Of a stretch of DNA of 64,000 nucleotides, positions 8,101 to 16,680 are shown in pieces. Under the pieces are notes generated by a model. It had not been told where the DNA came from. It worked only from the letters and a program-made list of their open reading frames with translations, and searched no databases. The stretch's first letter is position 1. Each line of letters starts with the position of its first letter. Source of the stretch: Cloacibacterium caeni (GTDB lineage: Bacteria > Bacteroidota > Bacteroidia > Flavobacteriales > Weeksellaceae); the NCBI RefSeq assembly GCF_907163105.1, contig NZ_OU015321.1, positions 1,426,001 through 1,490,000 of the forward strand, in the 5' to 3' direction. The position numbers and the translations under genes were made by a program.

Positions 8101-8940
8101 ATGACAGAGATAAAATTGGCATTGCTAGATATGAACAACAATCATCCTAACCAAGGAATGAGAAATATCCGCGAAATTTCGGCAGCTTTTCAGAAAAATT
8201 CTGAATTTGATGTAAAAATTGAATATTTCGATGTTCGTTATAAAAATGAGATGCCAAATGTAGCAGATTTTGACATTTTTATCTCTTCTGGTGGACCAGG
8301 AACTCCGCACAAAGAAGGCTATGAATGGGAAGAAAAATTTTCTAATTTTTTAGATGAAATTCTCGCTTTTAATAAAGAAAACGAACAAAAAAAATTCTTA
8401 TTCCTTATCTGTCATAGTTTCCAATTGGCGAGTATCCATTGGGAAATTGGCAATGTTTGCAAGAGAAGATCATATTCTTTCGGAATTATGCCCATCCACA
8501 AAACTGACGAAGGAGACGAAGAATTTTTGTTCCAAAATTTACCCGATCCTTTTTTTGCAGTAGATTCTAGAGCTTATCAATTAATAGAACCCAATTATGA
8601 ATCTATCTACAATTTAGGTGCAAAATTGGTAGCGATAGAGAAGTTTCGTCCGCACGTTGTTCATTTAGAAAGAGCCATTATGGCGATTAGATTTTCTGAT
8701 GAAATTTTCGGGACACAGTTCCATCCAGAAGCAGATCCTTTTGGAATGATGGAAAACCTGAAAGATGAAACGAACAAAGAAGCGATGATAGAAAATTACG
8801 GCATAGAAAAATACCACGAAACGCTTGACAAAATAGATGATAAGGATAAAATTGTATTAACTCAAGCTCAGATTTTGCCAAGATTTTTACAACACGCCGC
8901 AGAACAAGTTCAAAAAAAAAGTGAAATTTTAGTTTATTAA
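8101..8940 (+). CDS. Class I glutamine amidotransferase-like protein (GMP synthase-type GATase domain)
   Basis: Single-domain class I glutamine amidotransferase homologue, 279 residues. Motifs: FDIFISSGGPGTPHKEGYEW (oxyanion-type Gly-rich turn), the nucleophile Cys in FLFLICHSFQLA at about residue 104, and the His-x-Glu pair in IFGTQFHPEADPFGM at about residues 208-210. The full Cys-His-Glu triad is present. GATase domains release ammonia from glutamine or, in the PuuD-like branch, hydrolyse gamma-glutamyl amides. Standing alone next to a YbdK ligase and ATP-grasp enzymes, it could supply ammonia for an amidation step or remove a gamma-glutamyl group. The N-terminus (LALLDMNNNHPNQGMRNI) differs from trpG/guaA proteins. 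A long A-tract near the 3' end is in frame here. Confidence 0.85.
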   Translation: MTEIKLALLDMNNNHPNQGMRNIREISAAFQKNSEFDVKIEYFDVRYKNEMPNVADFDIFISSGGPGTPHKEGYEWEEKFSNFLDEILAFNKENEQKKFLFLICHSFQLASIHWEIGNVCKRRSYSFGIMPIHKTDEGDEEFLFQNLPDPFFAVDSRAYQLIEPNYESIYNLGAKLVAIEKFRPHVVHLERAIMAIRFSDEIFGTQFHPEADPFGMMENLKDETNKEAMIENYGIEKYHETLDKIDDKDKIVLTQAQILPRFLQHAAEQVQKKSEILVY

Positions 8941-9108
8941 ATCTTTAGCTTTCGGCAAAAGCAGTCTGCAATTAGCTCTTTTTTAAGAAGAAAAAACAAA
9001 CCAAAACAAATATTTACAAAAGAATTAATTCTTCTTTATTTTCTTTTGAAAAAACTTATTTTCAAAAAAATTCTTTTGTTTCTTTTGTGGTTAAAAAACA
9101 AAAACACT

Positions 9109-10290
9109 ATGATCCAAAAATATAGAAAACAGTTTAACGAAGAGTTTTCTCAAGAAAAATATCAAAAACTGATAGAAACTTTAGAAAAAAGCAGCGGAAC
9201 AACCAATGGTTTCAGGCAATCTGAAAGTCCTATTTTCTTGTCAAAAGATTTTAAAAATAAATTGACGGACGCTTGTGATTCTATCATTTCTCAGGTTAAA
9301 ACTTTCAGTAATGAAGAATTACAAAAAGCAATTCCAAAGCATCTTTTTGTACCCAATGATACAGAAAAACCTCATTTTCTTGCCATAGATTTTGGAATTT
9401 GTAAAAACGAAAACGGAGAAGTAGTTCCGCAATTAATTGAATTACAAGCTTTTCCTACACTTTACGCTTATCAAGAAGAATTTGAAGGTGCTATTTCGGA
9501 GATTTATCCTTTTTTACAAGAACTTAGAAATAGTATCCCAAAACCAGAATATATTCAGTTTTTGAAAGAGGTAATTATTGGTGATGAAAGTCCTGAAAAT
9601 GTAATTCTTCTAGAGATTTTCCCTGAAGAACAAAAAACTAAAATAGATTTTTATCTTACCGAAAAATACCTTGGCATAAAAACCGTTTGCATCACTAAAA
9701 TTAAGAAACAAGGCAAAAAATTATTCTACGAAAAAGATGGAAACCTCATCGAAATCAAAAGAATTTACAACCGAGTAATTTTTGATGAGCTAGAACAACA
9801 TCCTAATCTAGAAACTGAATTCCAATTTACTGATGAACTAGATGTAAAATGGATTACACACCCAAATTGGTTTTTCAAGATTTCCAAGTTTATTTTGCCA
9901 AAACTCAACCACGAATTTGTACCAAAAAGTTATTTTTTAGTGGATTTCCCTGAGACAGAAAACCTAGAAAATTTCGTTTTAAAACCTCTATTTTCTTTTG
10001 CAGGAAGTGGTGTAAACCTCTATCCTACTCCAGAAATTTTAGCAGAAATAGAAGACAAAGAAAACTATATTTTACAAAGAAAAGTACAATACGCATCACT
10101 TTTTGAAGACATTAATGGTGAATTTTCTAAAGCAGAAATCAGAATGCTTTATCTTTGGAAAGAAGACGCAGAAACTCCTCAATTGATGGATAATCTCGTG
10201 AGAATGACAAAAGCTGATATGGTGAATGTAAACTTCAATAAAAAAGATGCCATTTGGATTGGAAGTTCTATTGCTTTTTTTGAAAAATAA
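9109..10290 (+). CDS. Uncharacterised ATP-grasp-like protein, last gene of the ligase cluster
   Basis: Protein of 393 residues that I do not recognise as a named family. The C-terminal third has an ATP-grasp look: NFVLKPLFSFAGSGVNLYP (a candidate nucleotide-binding Lys followed by a Ser/Gly loop), YILQRKVQYA, SKAEIRMLYLW, and DNLVRMTKADMVNVNFNKKD at the end. The N-terminal part has FLAIDFGICKNENGEVVPQL and IELQAFPTLYAYQEEF, in the order expected if the fold were permuted. ATG 9109 is used; a TTG at 9046 would add a hydrophobic, low-complexity leader. The 168-bp gap upstream shows no strong signal apart from a TTCTTTTGTTTCTTTTGTGG stretch. It probably belongs to the cluster as a third or fourth ligase, but this is inference from weak motifs. 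Confidence 0.6.
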   Translation: MIQKYRKQFNEEFSQEKYQKLIETLEKSSGTTNGFRQSESPIFLSKDFKNKLTDACDSIISQVKTFSNEELQKAIPKHLFVPNDTEKPHFLAIDFGICKNENGEVVPQLIELQAFPTLYAYQEEFEGAISEIYPFLQELRNSIPKPEYIQFLKEVIIGDESPENVILLEIFPEEQKTKIDFYLTEKYLGIKTVCITKIKKQGKKLFYEKDGNLIEIKRIYNRVIFDELEQHPNLETEFQFTDELDVKWITHPNWFFKISKFILPKLNHEFVPKSYFLVDFPETENLENFVLKPLFSFAGSGVNLYPTPEILAEIEDKENYILQRKVQYASLFEDINGEFSKAEIRMLYLWKEDAETPQLMDNLVRMTKADMVNVNFNKKDAIWIGSSIAFFEK

Positions 10291-10323
10291 TTTTTTTAAT
10301 CTTATATAAAATCAAAAAACTAA

Positions 10324-11205
10324 ATGTCAATTTTTACTAAACTTTTTTCCTCAAAAAAAACTAAAAGTATATACATTCTTGGTGGAGAGATTGAGTTCAA
10401 TGGAGATGAAGAGTGTTATCAGTTTTTTAAAAATCAAATGACAGATGAGAAAACTGCTAAAAACTTTTCTGAATATTTAGAATTCATTTTTGAAAATGAA
10501 ACACTAAAAAAAGCCTTCAATTATGATGGCGAATTTAAAACTGAAAAGCTTTTATTGAAATCTGAAATTGGAATTAACATACCTGCAATTAATAATAATC
10601 CTTTACTTAACTTTTTTGAAAATAAAAATGGACTCCACCAATTAGGAGGAGAAAAACCTGAAGAATTTGAATTTCCAGAGAATAATTGCGTTGTACCATT
10701 TCAATATTTAGGTTTTATCAATAATTCTGATAAAAACTTTAGTTGGTTAGGAAATAAAATACATTTAATTTGTCCAATTTATCTTGATTTTGATAAAATA
10801 TACATTGATTATTCTGACCCAAGTAAACCAATTCTAATTAATAGAGAAGAAATAGATTCTGCAACTACTGCATATGATGAAGACTTAAATAAAAATTCTG
10901 AAATCGTATTTAGAAGTTTGAAATTTGATTTAAAGGAAAATACTGAGTTTAATGAAGTTTGTCATTCTGGAATCCCTTTTTGGATTCAATATCCTGAATA
11001 CCCTATTTCTCCAAAAAATAATAAAAAAATGAAATTTGTAATTCAAATTAATGGTGGTTTAGATGCAGAGAGAACTAATGTAAATCCAAAAGATGAATTT
11101 TATAGACATTATTATGAAAATATGAATTTTTGGGGTGACGGTGATTTGTACTTCTTTTATGAACCTGAATCAAAAGTAGGCTGCTATTTTATTCAAAATA
11201 CCTAA
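10324..11205 (+). CDS. Hypothetical protein, possibly DUF1963/YwqG-like
   Basis: Uncharacterised 293-residue acidic protein without signal peptide or membrane segments. Features that recall the DUF1963 (YwqG) family are the mid-protein HQLGGEKPEEFEFP, the segment KFVIQINGGLDAE and the C-terminal FWGDGDLYFFYEPESKVGC, which mirrors the family's strand with WGDxGxLYFF. The match is by eye only. Codon use is more A/T-rich than the preceding cluster genes, which may indicate a separate history. It begins 33 bp after the ATP-grasp-like gene and ends at a shared terminator facing ppdK, so it could be cotranscribed with the cluster without being part of the pathway. Confidence 0.6.
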   Translation: MSIFTKLFSSKKTKSIYILGGEIEFNGDEECYQFFKNQMTDEKTAKNFSEYLEFIFENETLKKAFNYDGEFKTEKLLLKSEIGINIPAINNNPLLNFFENKNGLHQLGGEKPEEFEFPENNCVVPFQYLGFINNSDKNFSWLGNKIHLICPIYLDFDKIYIDYSDPSKPILINREEIDSATTAYDEDLNKNSEIVFRSLKFDLKENTEFNEVCHSGIPFWIQYPEYPISPKNNKKMKFVIQINGGLDAERTNVNPKDEFYRHYYENMNFWGDGDLYFFYEPESKVGCYFIQNT

Positions 11206-11212
11206 AAAAACG

Positions 11213-11250
11213 TTCAAAAAAACCGCTACAGAAAAATCTGTAGCGGTTTC
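11213..11250. terminator. Bidirectional intrinsic terminator between convergent genes
   Basis: AACCGCTACAGA at 11221-11232 pairs perfectly with TCTGTAGCGGTT at 11237-11248 around an AAAA loop. An A-tract precedes it on the plus strand, giving a U-tract for minus-strand transcripts (ppdK). It ends transcription of the plus-strand gene at 10324 and of ppdK. Confidence 0.9.
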
Positions 11251-11272
11251 TAATGTTAACTAAAAAACTTTA

Positions 11273-14035
11273 TTATTTTTTAACGTAAGCTTTTTCTTCT
11301 ATTGCAGCTTGTGCAGCAGCTAATCTAGCGATAGGAACTCTAAATGGAGAACAACTTACGTAGTTCATACCGATAGAATGACAGAATTTCACTGAATCTG
11401 CATCACCACCGTGCTCACCACAAATACCTACTTTAAGGTTTGGTTTTGTTTTTCTACCTCTTTCTACACCGATTTTGATTAATTCGCCTACACCAGATTG
11501 GTCAATAGATACGAATGGGTCTCCAGGTAATAATTTAAGGTCTAGATATTTAGGTAAGAATCCACCGATATCATCTCTAGAGAAACCGAAAGACATTTGA
11601 GTTAAGTCATTGGTACCAAAGCTGAAGAAATCTGCAACTTGTGCCATAGAATCTGCTTTAAGTGCTGCTCTAGGAATCTCAATCATGGTTCCGTACATGT
11701 AAGGAATTTTTTTAACTCCTAATTTCTCTAAAGTTTCATCGTAAACTCTATCTACGATTGCTTTTTGGTGAGAAAGTTCGTGTCTACCGCAAGTTACAGG
11801 AATCATAATTTCTGGGAATGCTTTTACACCTTCTTTTTGTAATTCACCTGCAGCTTCGAAGATTGCTCTTACTTGCATTTCGGTAATTTCTGGATAAGAA
11901 ACTCCTAAACGTACACCTCTGTGACCAAGCATTGGGTTGTTTTCGTGTAATGCAAGGATTCTTCTGTTTAAGATGCTCATACTTACACCTAACTCTTTAG
12001 AAAGCTCTTGTAATTTTGCTTTATCGTGAGGTACGAATTCGTGTAATGGTGGGTCTAGTAATCTGATGGTTACTGGATTTCCTTTCATTACTTCTAATGT
12101 AGCTTTAATGTCTCTCTTCACGAAAGTGAACAATTCATTAAGTGCTGATTTACGTTCTTGTTCGGTGTCACTCATGATCATTTTTCTTAATAAGAATAAT
12201 GGTTTATCACTACCTTCACCGTAGAACATGTGCTCAGTTCTGAAAAGACCTACACCTTCTGCTCCAAAATAAGTTGCTTGTTCTACATCTTTAGGTGTAT
12301 CAGCATTGGTTCTTACACCCATTGTTTTGTATTTATCTACTAAAGTCATTAATTGTTTGTAAGATTGATTTTTATTTAAATCTACATCAATTAATGGTAA
12401 AGAACCTTCGTAAACAGTTCCTTTACTACCGTTTAGAGATACCCAATCTCCTTCTTTTATTTTTTTACCGTCTTTGGTTACAAAATATTTTTCTTTATCG
12501 TGGATAGAGATTTCGCTACATCCTACGATACAACATTTACCCCAACCTCTAGCTACTAAAGCTGCGTGAGAAGTCATACCACCTTTTGTAGTAAGAATTG
12601 CTTCAGATTTATGCATACCATCTACATCTTCTGGAGAAGTCTCTTCTCTTACTAGGATTACTTTTTCTCCTTTAGAAGCCCATTCTACAGCATCTTCTGA
12701 AGAGAATACTACTCTACCTACAGCACCACCAGGACCAGCTGGTAAACCTTTAGCGATTACTTTATGAGTTTTTTCGATATCTGGGTCGAACATTGGTAAT
12801 AATAATTCTACCAACTGATTAGGATTTACTCTAAGGATTGCAGTTTCTGCATCAATCATTCCTTCTTTGTACATATCAGCAGCCATTTTTACTGCAGATA
12901 CACCATTTCTTTTACCCACTCTACATTGTAGCATGTATAGTTTACCTTTTTCGATGGTAAATTCTATATCTTGCATGTCTTTGTAGTGTTTTTCTAATCT
13001 TTGTTGAATTTCATCAAGCTCTTTGTATTGCTCTGGCATGAATTTCTCTAGAGTAGTTAAATTTTTACTGTGGTCATTTTTAGAATATTGATTGATAGGA
13101 GCTGGAGTTCTGATACCTGCAACTACGTCTTCTCCTTGAGCATTTACTAAATATTCTCCATAGAATTTATTTTCACCGTTTCCTGGGTTTCTCGTGAAAG
13201 CTACACCTGTACAAGAATCATTACCCATGTTACCGAATACCATAGCTTGTACGTTCACAGCAGTTCCCCATTCATCTGGAATTCTTTCGATTCTTCTGTA
13301 CTCAATTGCACGTTTTCCGTTCCAAGAAGCGAATACAGCACCTACACCTCCCATTAATTGATCCCAAGGAGTTTCAGGGAAGTCTTGTTTTAGGTGTTTT
13401 TTAGTTAAAGCTTTGAATTCTTTTACTAATTTTTTAAGATCATCAGCAGAAAGATCAGTATCTAATTCTACGCCTTTTTCTTTTTTAACTTCTTCTAATC
13501 TTTCGTCCATGATTTTACGGATACCAATACCTTTTGCTGGTTCCATACCACCTGCTTTTTCGATTACTACGTCTGCATACATCATTACCAATCTTCTGTA
13601 AGCATCGTAAGCAAACCTTTCGTCACCGCTTTCTGCGATAAGACCTTGGATAGTTTCGTCATTAAGACCAATGTTAAGAACGGTATCCATCATTCCTGGC
13701 ATAGATTTTCTAGCACCAGAACGAACAGACATTAATAAAGGATTTTTAACATCTCCGAATTTTTTGCCCATTAATTTTTCAACTTGAGCAAGTGCATCTT
13801 TTATTTGCTTTTCTAATGTAGAAGGATATTGTCTTTTATTATCGTAAAAATACGTACATACTTCTGTAGTGATGGTAAAACCGGGAGGAACAGGTAGTTT
13901 AAGATCTTTATGACCTGCCATTTCTGCTAAATTAGCACCTTTTCCACCAAGTAGATTCTTCATTGACTCATTTCCATCGGCTTTACCACCACCGAAGGAA
14001 TACACATACTTTTCATTTTTTGCTGTTGTAGCCAT
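11273..14035 (-). CDS. ppdK: Pyruvate, phosphate dikinase
   Basis: Full-length PPDK, 920 residues, which interconverts pyruvate + ATP + phosphate with phosphoenolpyruvate + AMP + pyrophosphate in the cytoplasm. The N-terminal nucleotide-binding domain has LLGGKGANLAEMAG and VRSGARKSMPGMMDTVLNIG. The phosphohistidine domain has GGMTSHAALVARGWGKCCIV with the catalytic His at about residue 490. The C-terminal PEP/pyruvate TIM barrel has GVGLFRTEHMF, FFSFGTNDLTQMSFGFSRDD and the catalytic Cys in VGICGEHGGD. The start MATTAKNEKYVYSFGGGKAD is standard. It stands alone on the minus strand between two terminators and likely serves gluconeogenesis or pyrophosphate-linked glycolysis. Confidence 0.97.
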   Translation of the reverse strand: MATTAKNEKYVYSFGGGKADGNESMKNLLGGKGANLAEMAGHKDLKLPVPPGFTITTEVCTYFYDNKRQYPSTLEKQIKDALAQVEKLMGKKFGDVKNPLLMSVRSGARKSMPGMMDTVLNIGLNDETIQGLIAESGDERFAYDAYRRLVMMYADVVIEKAGGMEPAKGIGIRKIMDERLEEVKKEKGVELDTDLSADDLKKLVKEFKALTKKHLKQDFPETPWDQLMGGVGAVFASWNGKRAIEYRRIERIPDEWGTAVNVQAMVFGNMGNDSCTGVAFTRNPGNGENKFYGEYLVNAQGEDVVAGIRTPAPINQYSKNDHSKNLTTLEKFMPEQYKELDEIQQRLEKHYKDMQDIEFTIEKGKLYMLQCRVGKRNGVSAVKMAADMYKEGMIDAETAILRVNPNQLVELLLPMFDPDIEKTHKVIAKGLPAGPGGAVGRVVFSSEDAVEWASKGEKVILVREETSPEDVDGMHKSEAILTTKGGMTSHAALVARGWGKCCIVGCSEISIHDKEKYFVTKDGKKIKEGDWVSLNGSKGTVYEGSLPLIDVDLNKNQSYKQLMTLVDKYKTMGVRTNADTPKDVEQATYFGAEGVGLFRTEHMFYGEGSDKPLFLLRKMIMSDTEQERKSALNELFTFVKRDIKATLEVMKGNPVTIRLLDPPLHEFVPHDKAKLQELSKELGVSMSILNRRILALHENNPMLGHRGVRLGVSYPEITEMQVRAIFEAAGELQKEGVKAFPEIMIPVTCGRHELSHQKAIVDRVYDETLEKLGVKKIPYMYGTMIEIPRAALKADSMAQVADFFSFGTNDLTQMSFGFSRDDIGGFLPKYLDLKLLPGDPFVSIDQSGVGELIKIGVERGRKTKPNLKVGICGEHGGDADSVKFCHSIGMNYVSCSPFRVPIARLAAAQAAIEEKAYVKK

Positions 14036-14208
14036 AATATATTAATTTGTTATTTTTCTCTTATAATTTCTGGAACAAAATTACAAACTACTTTATAATA
14101 AATTCCTTTATTATTTGCTGACATTTGTCAATTTTGATAAATATCATATAAAATTAATAAAAAGAGGGTAATTATTTTTCGATTTTGTCACTTTAGTTAC
14201 AAAAAAAA

Positions 14209-14232
14209 ACCTTTCAGAAAATACTGAAAGGT
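14209..14232 (-). terminator. Intrinsic terminator of fabH
   Basis: ACCTTTCAG at 14209-14217 pairs with CTGAAAGGT at 14224-14232 around a 6-nt loop. Read on the minus strand it is followed by a run of T, 24 bp after the fabH stop. The rest of the 14036-14256 spacer shows only the likely ppdK promoter region, without a clear box. Confidence 0.85.
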
Positions 14233-14256
14233 CTTAATTATCATTGATTAATCAAA

Positions 14257-15279
14257 TTAATATCTGAAAAGTACACTTCCCCAAGTGAAACCACTTCCGA
14301 AAGCTGAAAGAAGAACCAAATCTCCTTTTTTAATTTTTCCTTGGTCTAAAGCCTCACATAGTGCGATAGGAATAGAAGCTGCAGTAGTATTACCGTATTT
14401 TTGAATATTATTGAATATTTTTTCGTCTGGTAAACCAAATCTCTGTTGTACAAACTGAGCAATTCTCAAATTCGCTTGATGTGGAATGAACATATCTAAA
14501 TCTTCTGGAGTTTTTCCAGCTTTAGTTAAGGCTTCCATCATGGTTTCTGGGAATCTGGTAACCGCATGTTTAAATACGAAATTACCATTCATCACTGGAT
14601 AAATATCTTGTCTTTCTACAGCTTCTGGCTCGTAAAGAACTCTATCCATCCATCCTAATTTGGTTCCCGGGAATTTAACTGCTAGTTCTTCAGCATATTT
14701 TCCTTCTGAGTGCATGTTTACTGCTAAAACACCTTCTTCGTTTTCATCTTCTGACGCAGAAAGAATAATCGCTCCTGCTCCATCTCCGAAAATTACAGAA
14801 ACACCTCTACCATCATCAGTAAAATCTAAACCAAAAGAGTGAACTTCTGCTCCTACTACCAATACATTTTTATAAGTTCCTGTTTTGATAAAAGCATCTG
14901 CTACACTGGTTGCATATACAAATCCAGAACACTGATTTCTTACATCTAATGCACCGATGGTATCACAACCTAGCATTTCTTGTAAAACTACACCACTTCC
15001 TGGGAAGAAATAATCTGGACTTAAAGTAGCGAAAACGATGAAATCTAAATCTTTAGCCGTTAGATTTGCTTTTTCTAGAGCCTTTTCAGCTGCTTTTTTT
15101 GCCAAAAACGCTGTAGTTTCTTCGCTGTCATTTCTATTTTTTCTGTGACGGCGCTCTTTGATGCCTGTTCTCTCCGTAATCCACTCATCATTAGTAGTCA
15201 TCAACTTAGACAAATCGTCATTAGTTACCACATTCTCAGGAACATAATAACCATATCCTTTTATTACACTCTTAATCAT
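14257..15279 (-). CDS. fabH: 3-oxoacyl-ACP synthase III (KAS III)
   Basis: Initiates type II fatty acid synthesis by condensing acetyl-CoA (or another acyl-CoA) with malonyl-ACP. It has 340 residues from MIKSVIKGYGYYVPENVVTN. The catalytic triad is visible: Cys117 in DVRNQCSGFVYA, His in MFIPHQANLRIAQF, and Asn in NIQKYGNTTAASIPIALC. GDGAGAIIL and the terminal SAFGSGFTWGSVLFRY are typical. The longest frame begins nine codons earlier (MYPTNFKNF), but the downstream ATG at 15277-15279 matches the family start. It is not next to plsX/rpmF as in many bacteria; its nearest neighbour is a divergent corA. Confidence 0.95.
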   Translation of the reverse strand: MIKSVIKGYGYYVPENVVTNDDLSKLMTTNDEWITERTGIKERRHRKNRNDSEETTAFLAKKAAEKALEKANLTAKDLDFIVFATLSPDYFFPGSGVVLQEMLGCDTIGALDVRNQCSGFVYATSVADAFIKTGTYKNVLVVGAEVHSFGLDFTDDGRGVSVIFGDGAGAIILSASEDENEEGVLAVNMHSEGKYAEELAVKFPGTKLGWMDRVLYEPEAVERQDIYPVMNGNFVFKHAVTRFPETMMEALTKAGKTPEDLDMFIPHQANLRIAQFVQQRFGLPDEKIFNNIQKYGNTTAASIPIALCEALDQGKIKKGDLVLLSAFGSGFTWGSVLFRY

Positions 15280-15448
15280 AAAGTTTTTAAAATTTGTGGG
15301 GTACAAAAGTAAGATTTTATTTTTAACATATAATTAACATGAGTCATAAATATTATATATTATAGGGTATCATAAATAATTATATACTCATGTGTCTTTA
15401 TAGATTTGTAAAAATTTATACATTTGATAAAATTAACGCAATTAGACC

Positions 15449-16351
15449 ATGATAGAGAGTACACTTCACAAAACCATAGAATATGAATGGATAGATATTT
15501 TAGAAATGAAGCAAGAAGACATTGCCGAAATTTCTAAAAAATATGATATCAATCACTATTGGTTAGAAGACTGTATAGACCCGAATCACTTGCCAAAATT
15601 TGAAGACAATGGCAATTTAAAATTTTTCTTAACCAGATTAAATACTTCTACCGAAAGACTCATCCTCAATACCATAAGTGATGTAAGTACCAAATTGGGA
15701 ATTTTCTTGAAAGACAATCTCATTCTTACGGTACACAGAATAGAAAACGATGCTCTAAAATCTCTTTTGAAAGAAATAGCAATTCACCCAGAAAATTTTA
15801 AAACTCCTTATCAATTAGCGCTTCATTTAGGACAAAAAATATTTATTTCCTTTGAACAAGAAAACGAGGTTCTTCTAGACCAATTAGATAAAATGGAAAA
15901 TGAAGTTTTTCTAAAAAACGTTTCTAATTCTGCACAGTTGAAAAGGCTTTATCGTTTCAAAAGAAAAGTAGGACTCAATCTGAAAGTGCTGAATCTTTCA
16001 TCAGATTGGGTGAGTTCTTTTGAAAAACTACCTCTAGATTCAGTAGAAATAAAGGACTTGAAAGACAGTTATAAAGATGCCATTAGTGATTTCGACCATT
16101 TGCATTTACAAACCAATAACTTAATGAGCATGTTTCTGGCACTCTCTGACCAAAAAGCCAATCAGGTCATGAAAATGCTCGCCATTTATTCGGTTTATTT
16201 CTTGCCTATTACTTTTATTGCGGGAGTTTACGGAATGAATTTCGAGTATATGCCAGAAATCACAAAACCTTATGGCTACTTTGCTACATTAGGTTTGATG
16301 GGAATCATTGTAATCTTCACTTTTATATATGTTAGAAGAAAAAAATGGTGA
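15449..16351 (+). CDS. corA: CorA family magnesium/cobalt transporter
   Basis: Divalent-cation channel of the inner membrane, 300 residues. A long soluble N-terminal domain (residues 1-235) is followed by two C-terminal membrane segments at about 245-265 and 275-294. The family signature YGMN occurs in GVYGMNFEYMPE at the end of the first segment, and the protein ends in the basic tail YVRRKKW. Members act as homopentamers in Mg2+ uptake. The gene diverges from fabH with a 169-bp spacer that is A/T-rich and holds both promoters, although I see no clear box. Confidence 0.92.
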   Translation: MIESTLHKTIEYEWIDILEMKQEDIAEISKKYDINHYWLEDCIDPNHLPKFEDNGNLKFFLTRLNTSTERLILNTISDVSTKLGIFLKDNLILTVHRIENDALKSLLKEIAIHPENFKTPYQLALHLGQKIFISFEQENEVLLDQLDKMENEVFLKNVSNSAQLKRLYRFKRKVGLNLKVLNLSSDWVSSFEKLPLDSVEIKDLKDSYKDAISDFDHLHLQTNNLMSMFLALSDQKANQVMKMLAIYSVYFLPITFIAGVYGMNFEYMPEITKPYGYFATLGLMGIIVIFTFIYVRRKKW

Positions 16352-16428
16352 TTTTTAAATCACTTTATTAAAATGTTATCAAATTTTACTAATATTGCAT
16401 AAAATTCAACAAAATAATTTCTAAAAAT

Positions 16429-16644
16429 ATGAAAAGAATCATTGCAGTATTAGCCATATCAGTATTTACATTAGGAATGGCTCAAGAAACACCAAAAAAA
16501 TCTTGTTGCGCAGCAAAAGATAAAAAAGAATGTAGCGCAAAAGAAAAAAAAGAGTGCGCTTCTAAAGACAAAAAAGACTGTAAAGCTGAAGCCAACAAAG
16601 ACAAAAAATCTTGTTGTGCCGCTAAAAAAGAAAAAGCAGCTTAG
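16429..16644 (+). CDS. Small exported Cys/Lys-rich protein
   Basis: A 71-residue protein with a signal peptide (MKRIIAVLAISVFTLGMAQ, cleavage after the Ala before Gln is plausible). The mature part of about 52 residues is made almost only of Lys, Ala, Glu, Asp and Cys. It has two copies of KKSCCAAK, at the start and end, flanking three KKxCxxK-like repeats (KKECSAK, KKECASK, KKDCKAE), giving seven Cys in all. I do not recognise a named family. The composition suggests metal or heme binding or a redox role in the periplasm, in the manner of short metallothionein-like proteins; this is inference. It has its own terminator and diverges from nothing nearby. Confidence 0.8.
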   Translation: MKRIIAVLAISVFTLGMAQETPKKSCCAAKDKKECSAKEKKECASKDKKDCKAEANKDKKSCCAAKKEKAA

Positions 16645-16651
16645 TAAAAAT

Positions 16652-16680
16652 AAAATCCCGAAAATTTCGGGATTTTTTTA
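16652..16680. terminator. Bidirectional intrinsic terminator overlapping the holB stop
   Basis: AAAATCCCGAAA at 16652-16663 and TTTCGGGATTTT at 16665-16676 form a near-perfect palindrome. It is flanked by A/T runs on both sides and so serves both the Cys-rich gene and the convergent holB. The holB stop codon (16678-16680) directly abuts the stem. Confidence 0.88.

Noticed and set aside
16429-16644. Cys/Lys-rich small gene as a spurious frame
   Set aside because: Kept as real: it has a proper signal peptide, repeated Cys motifs and a dedicated terminator.
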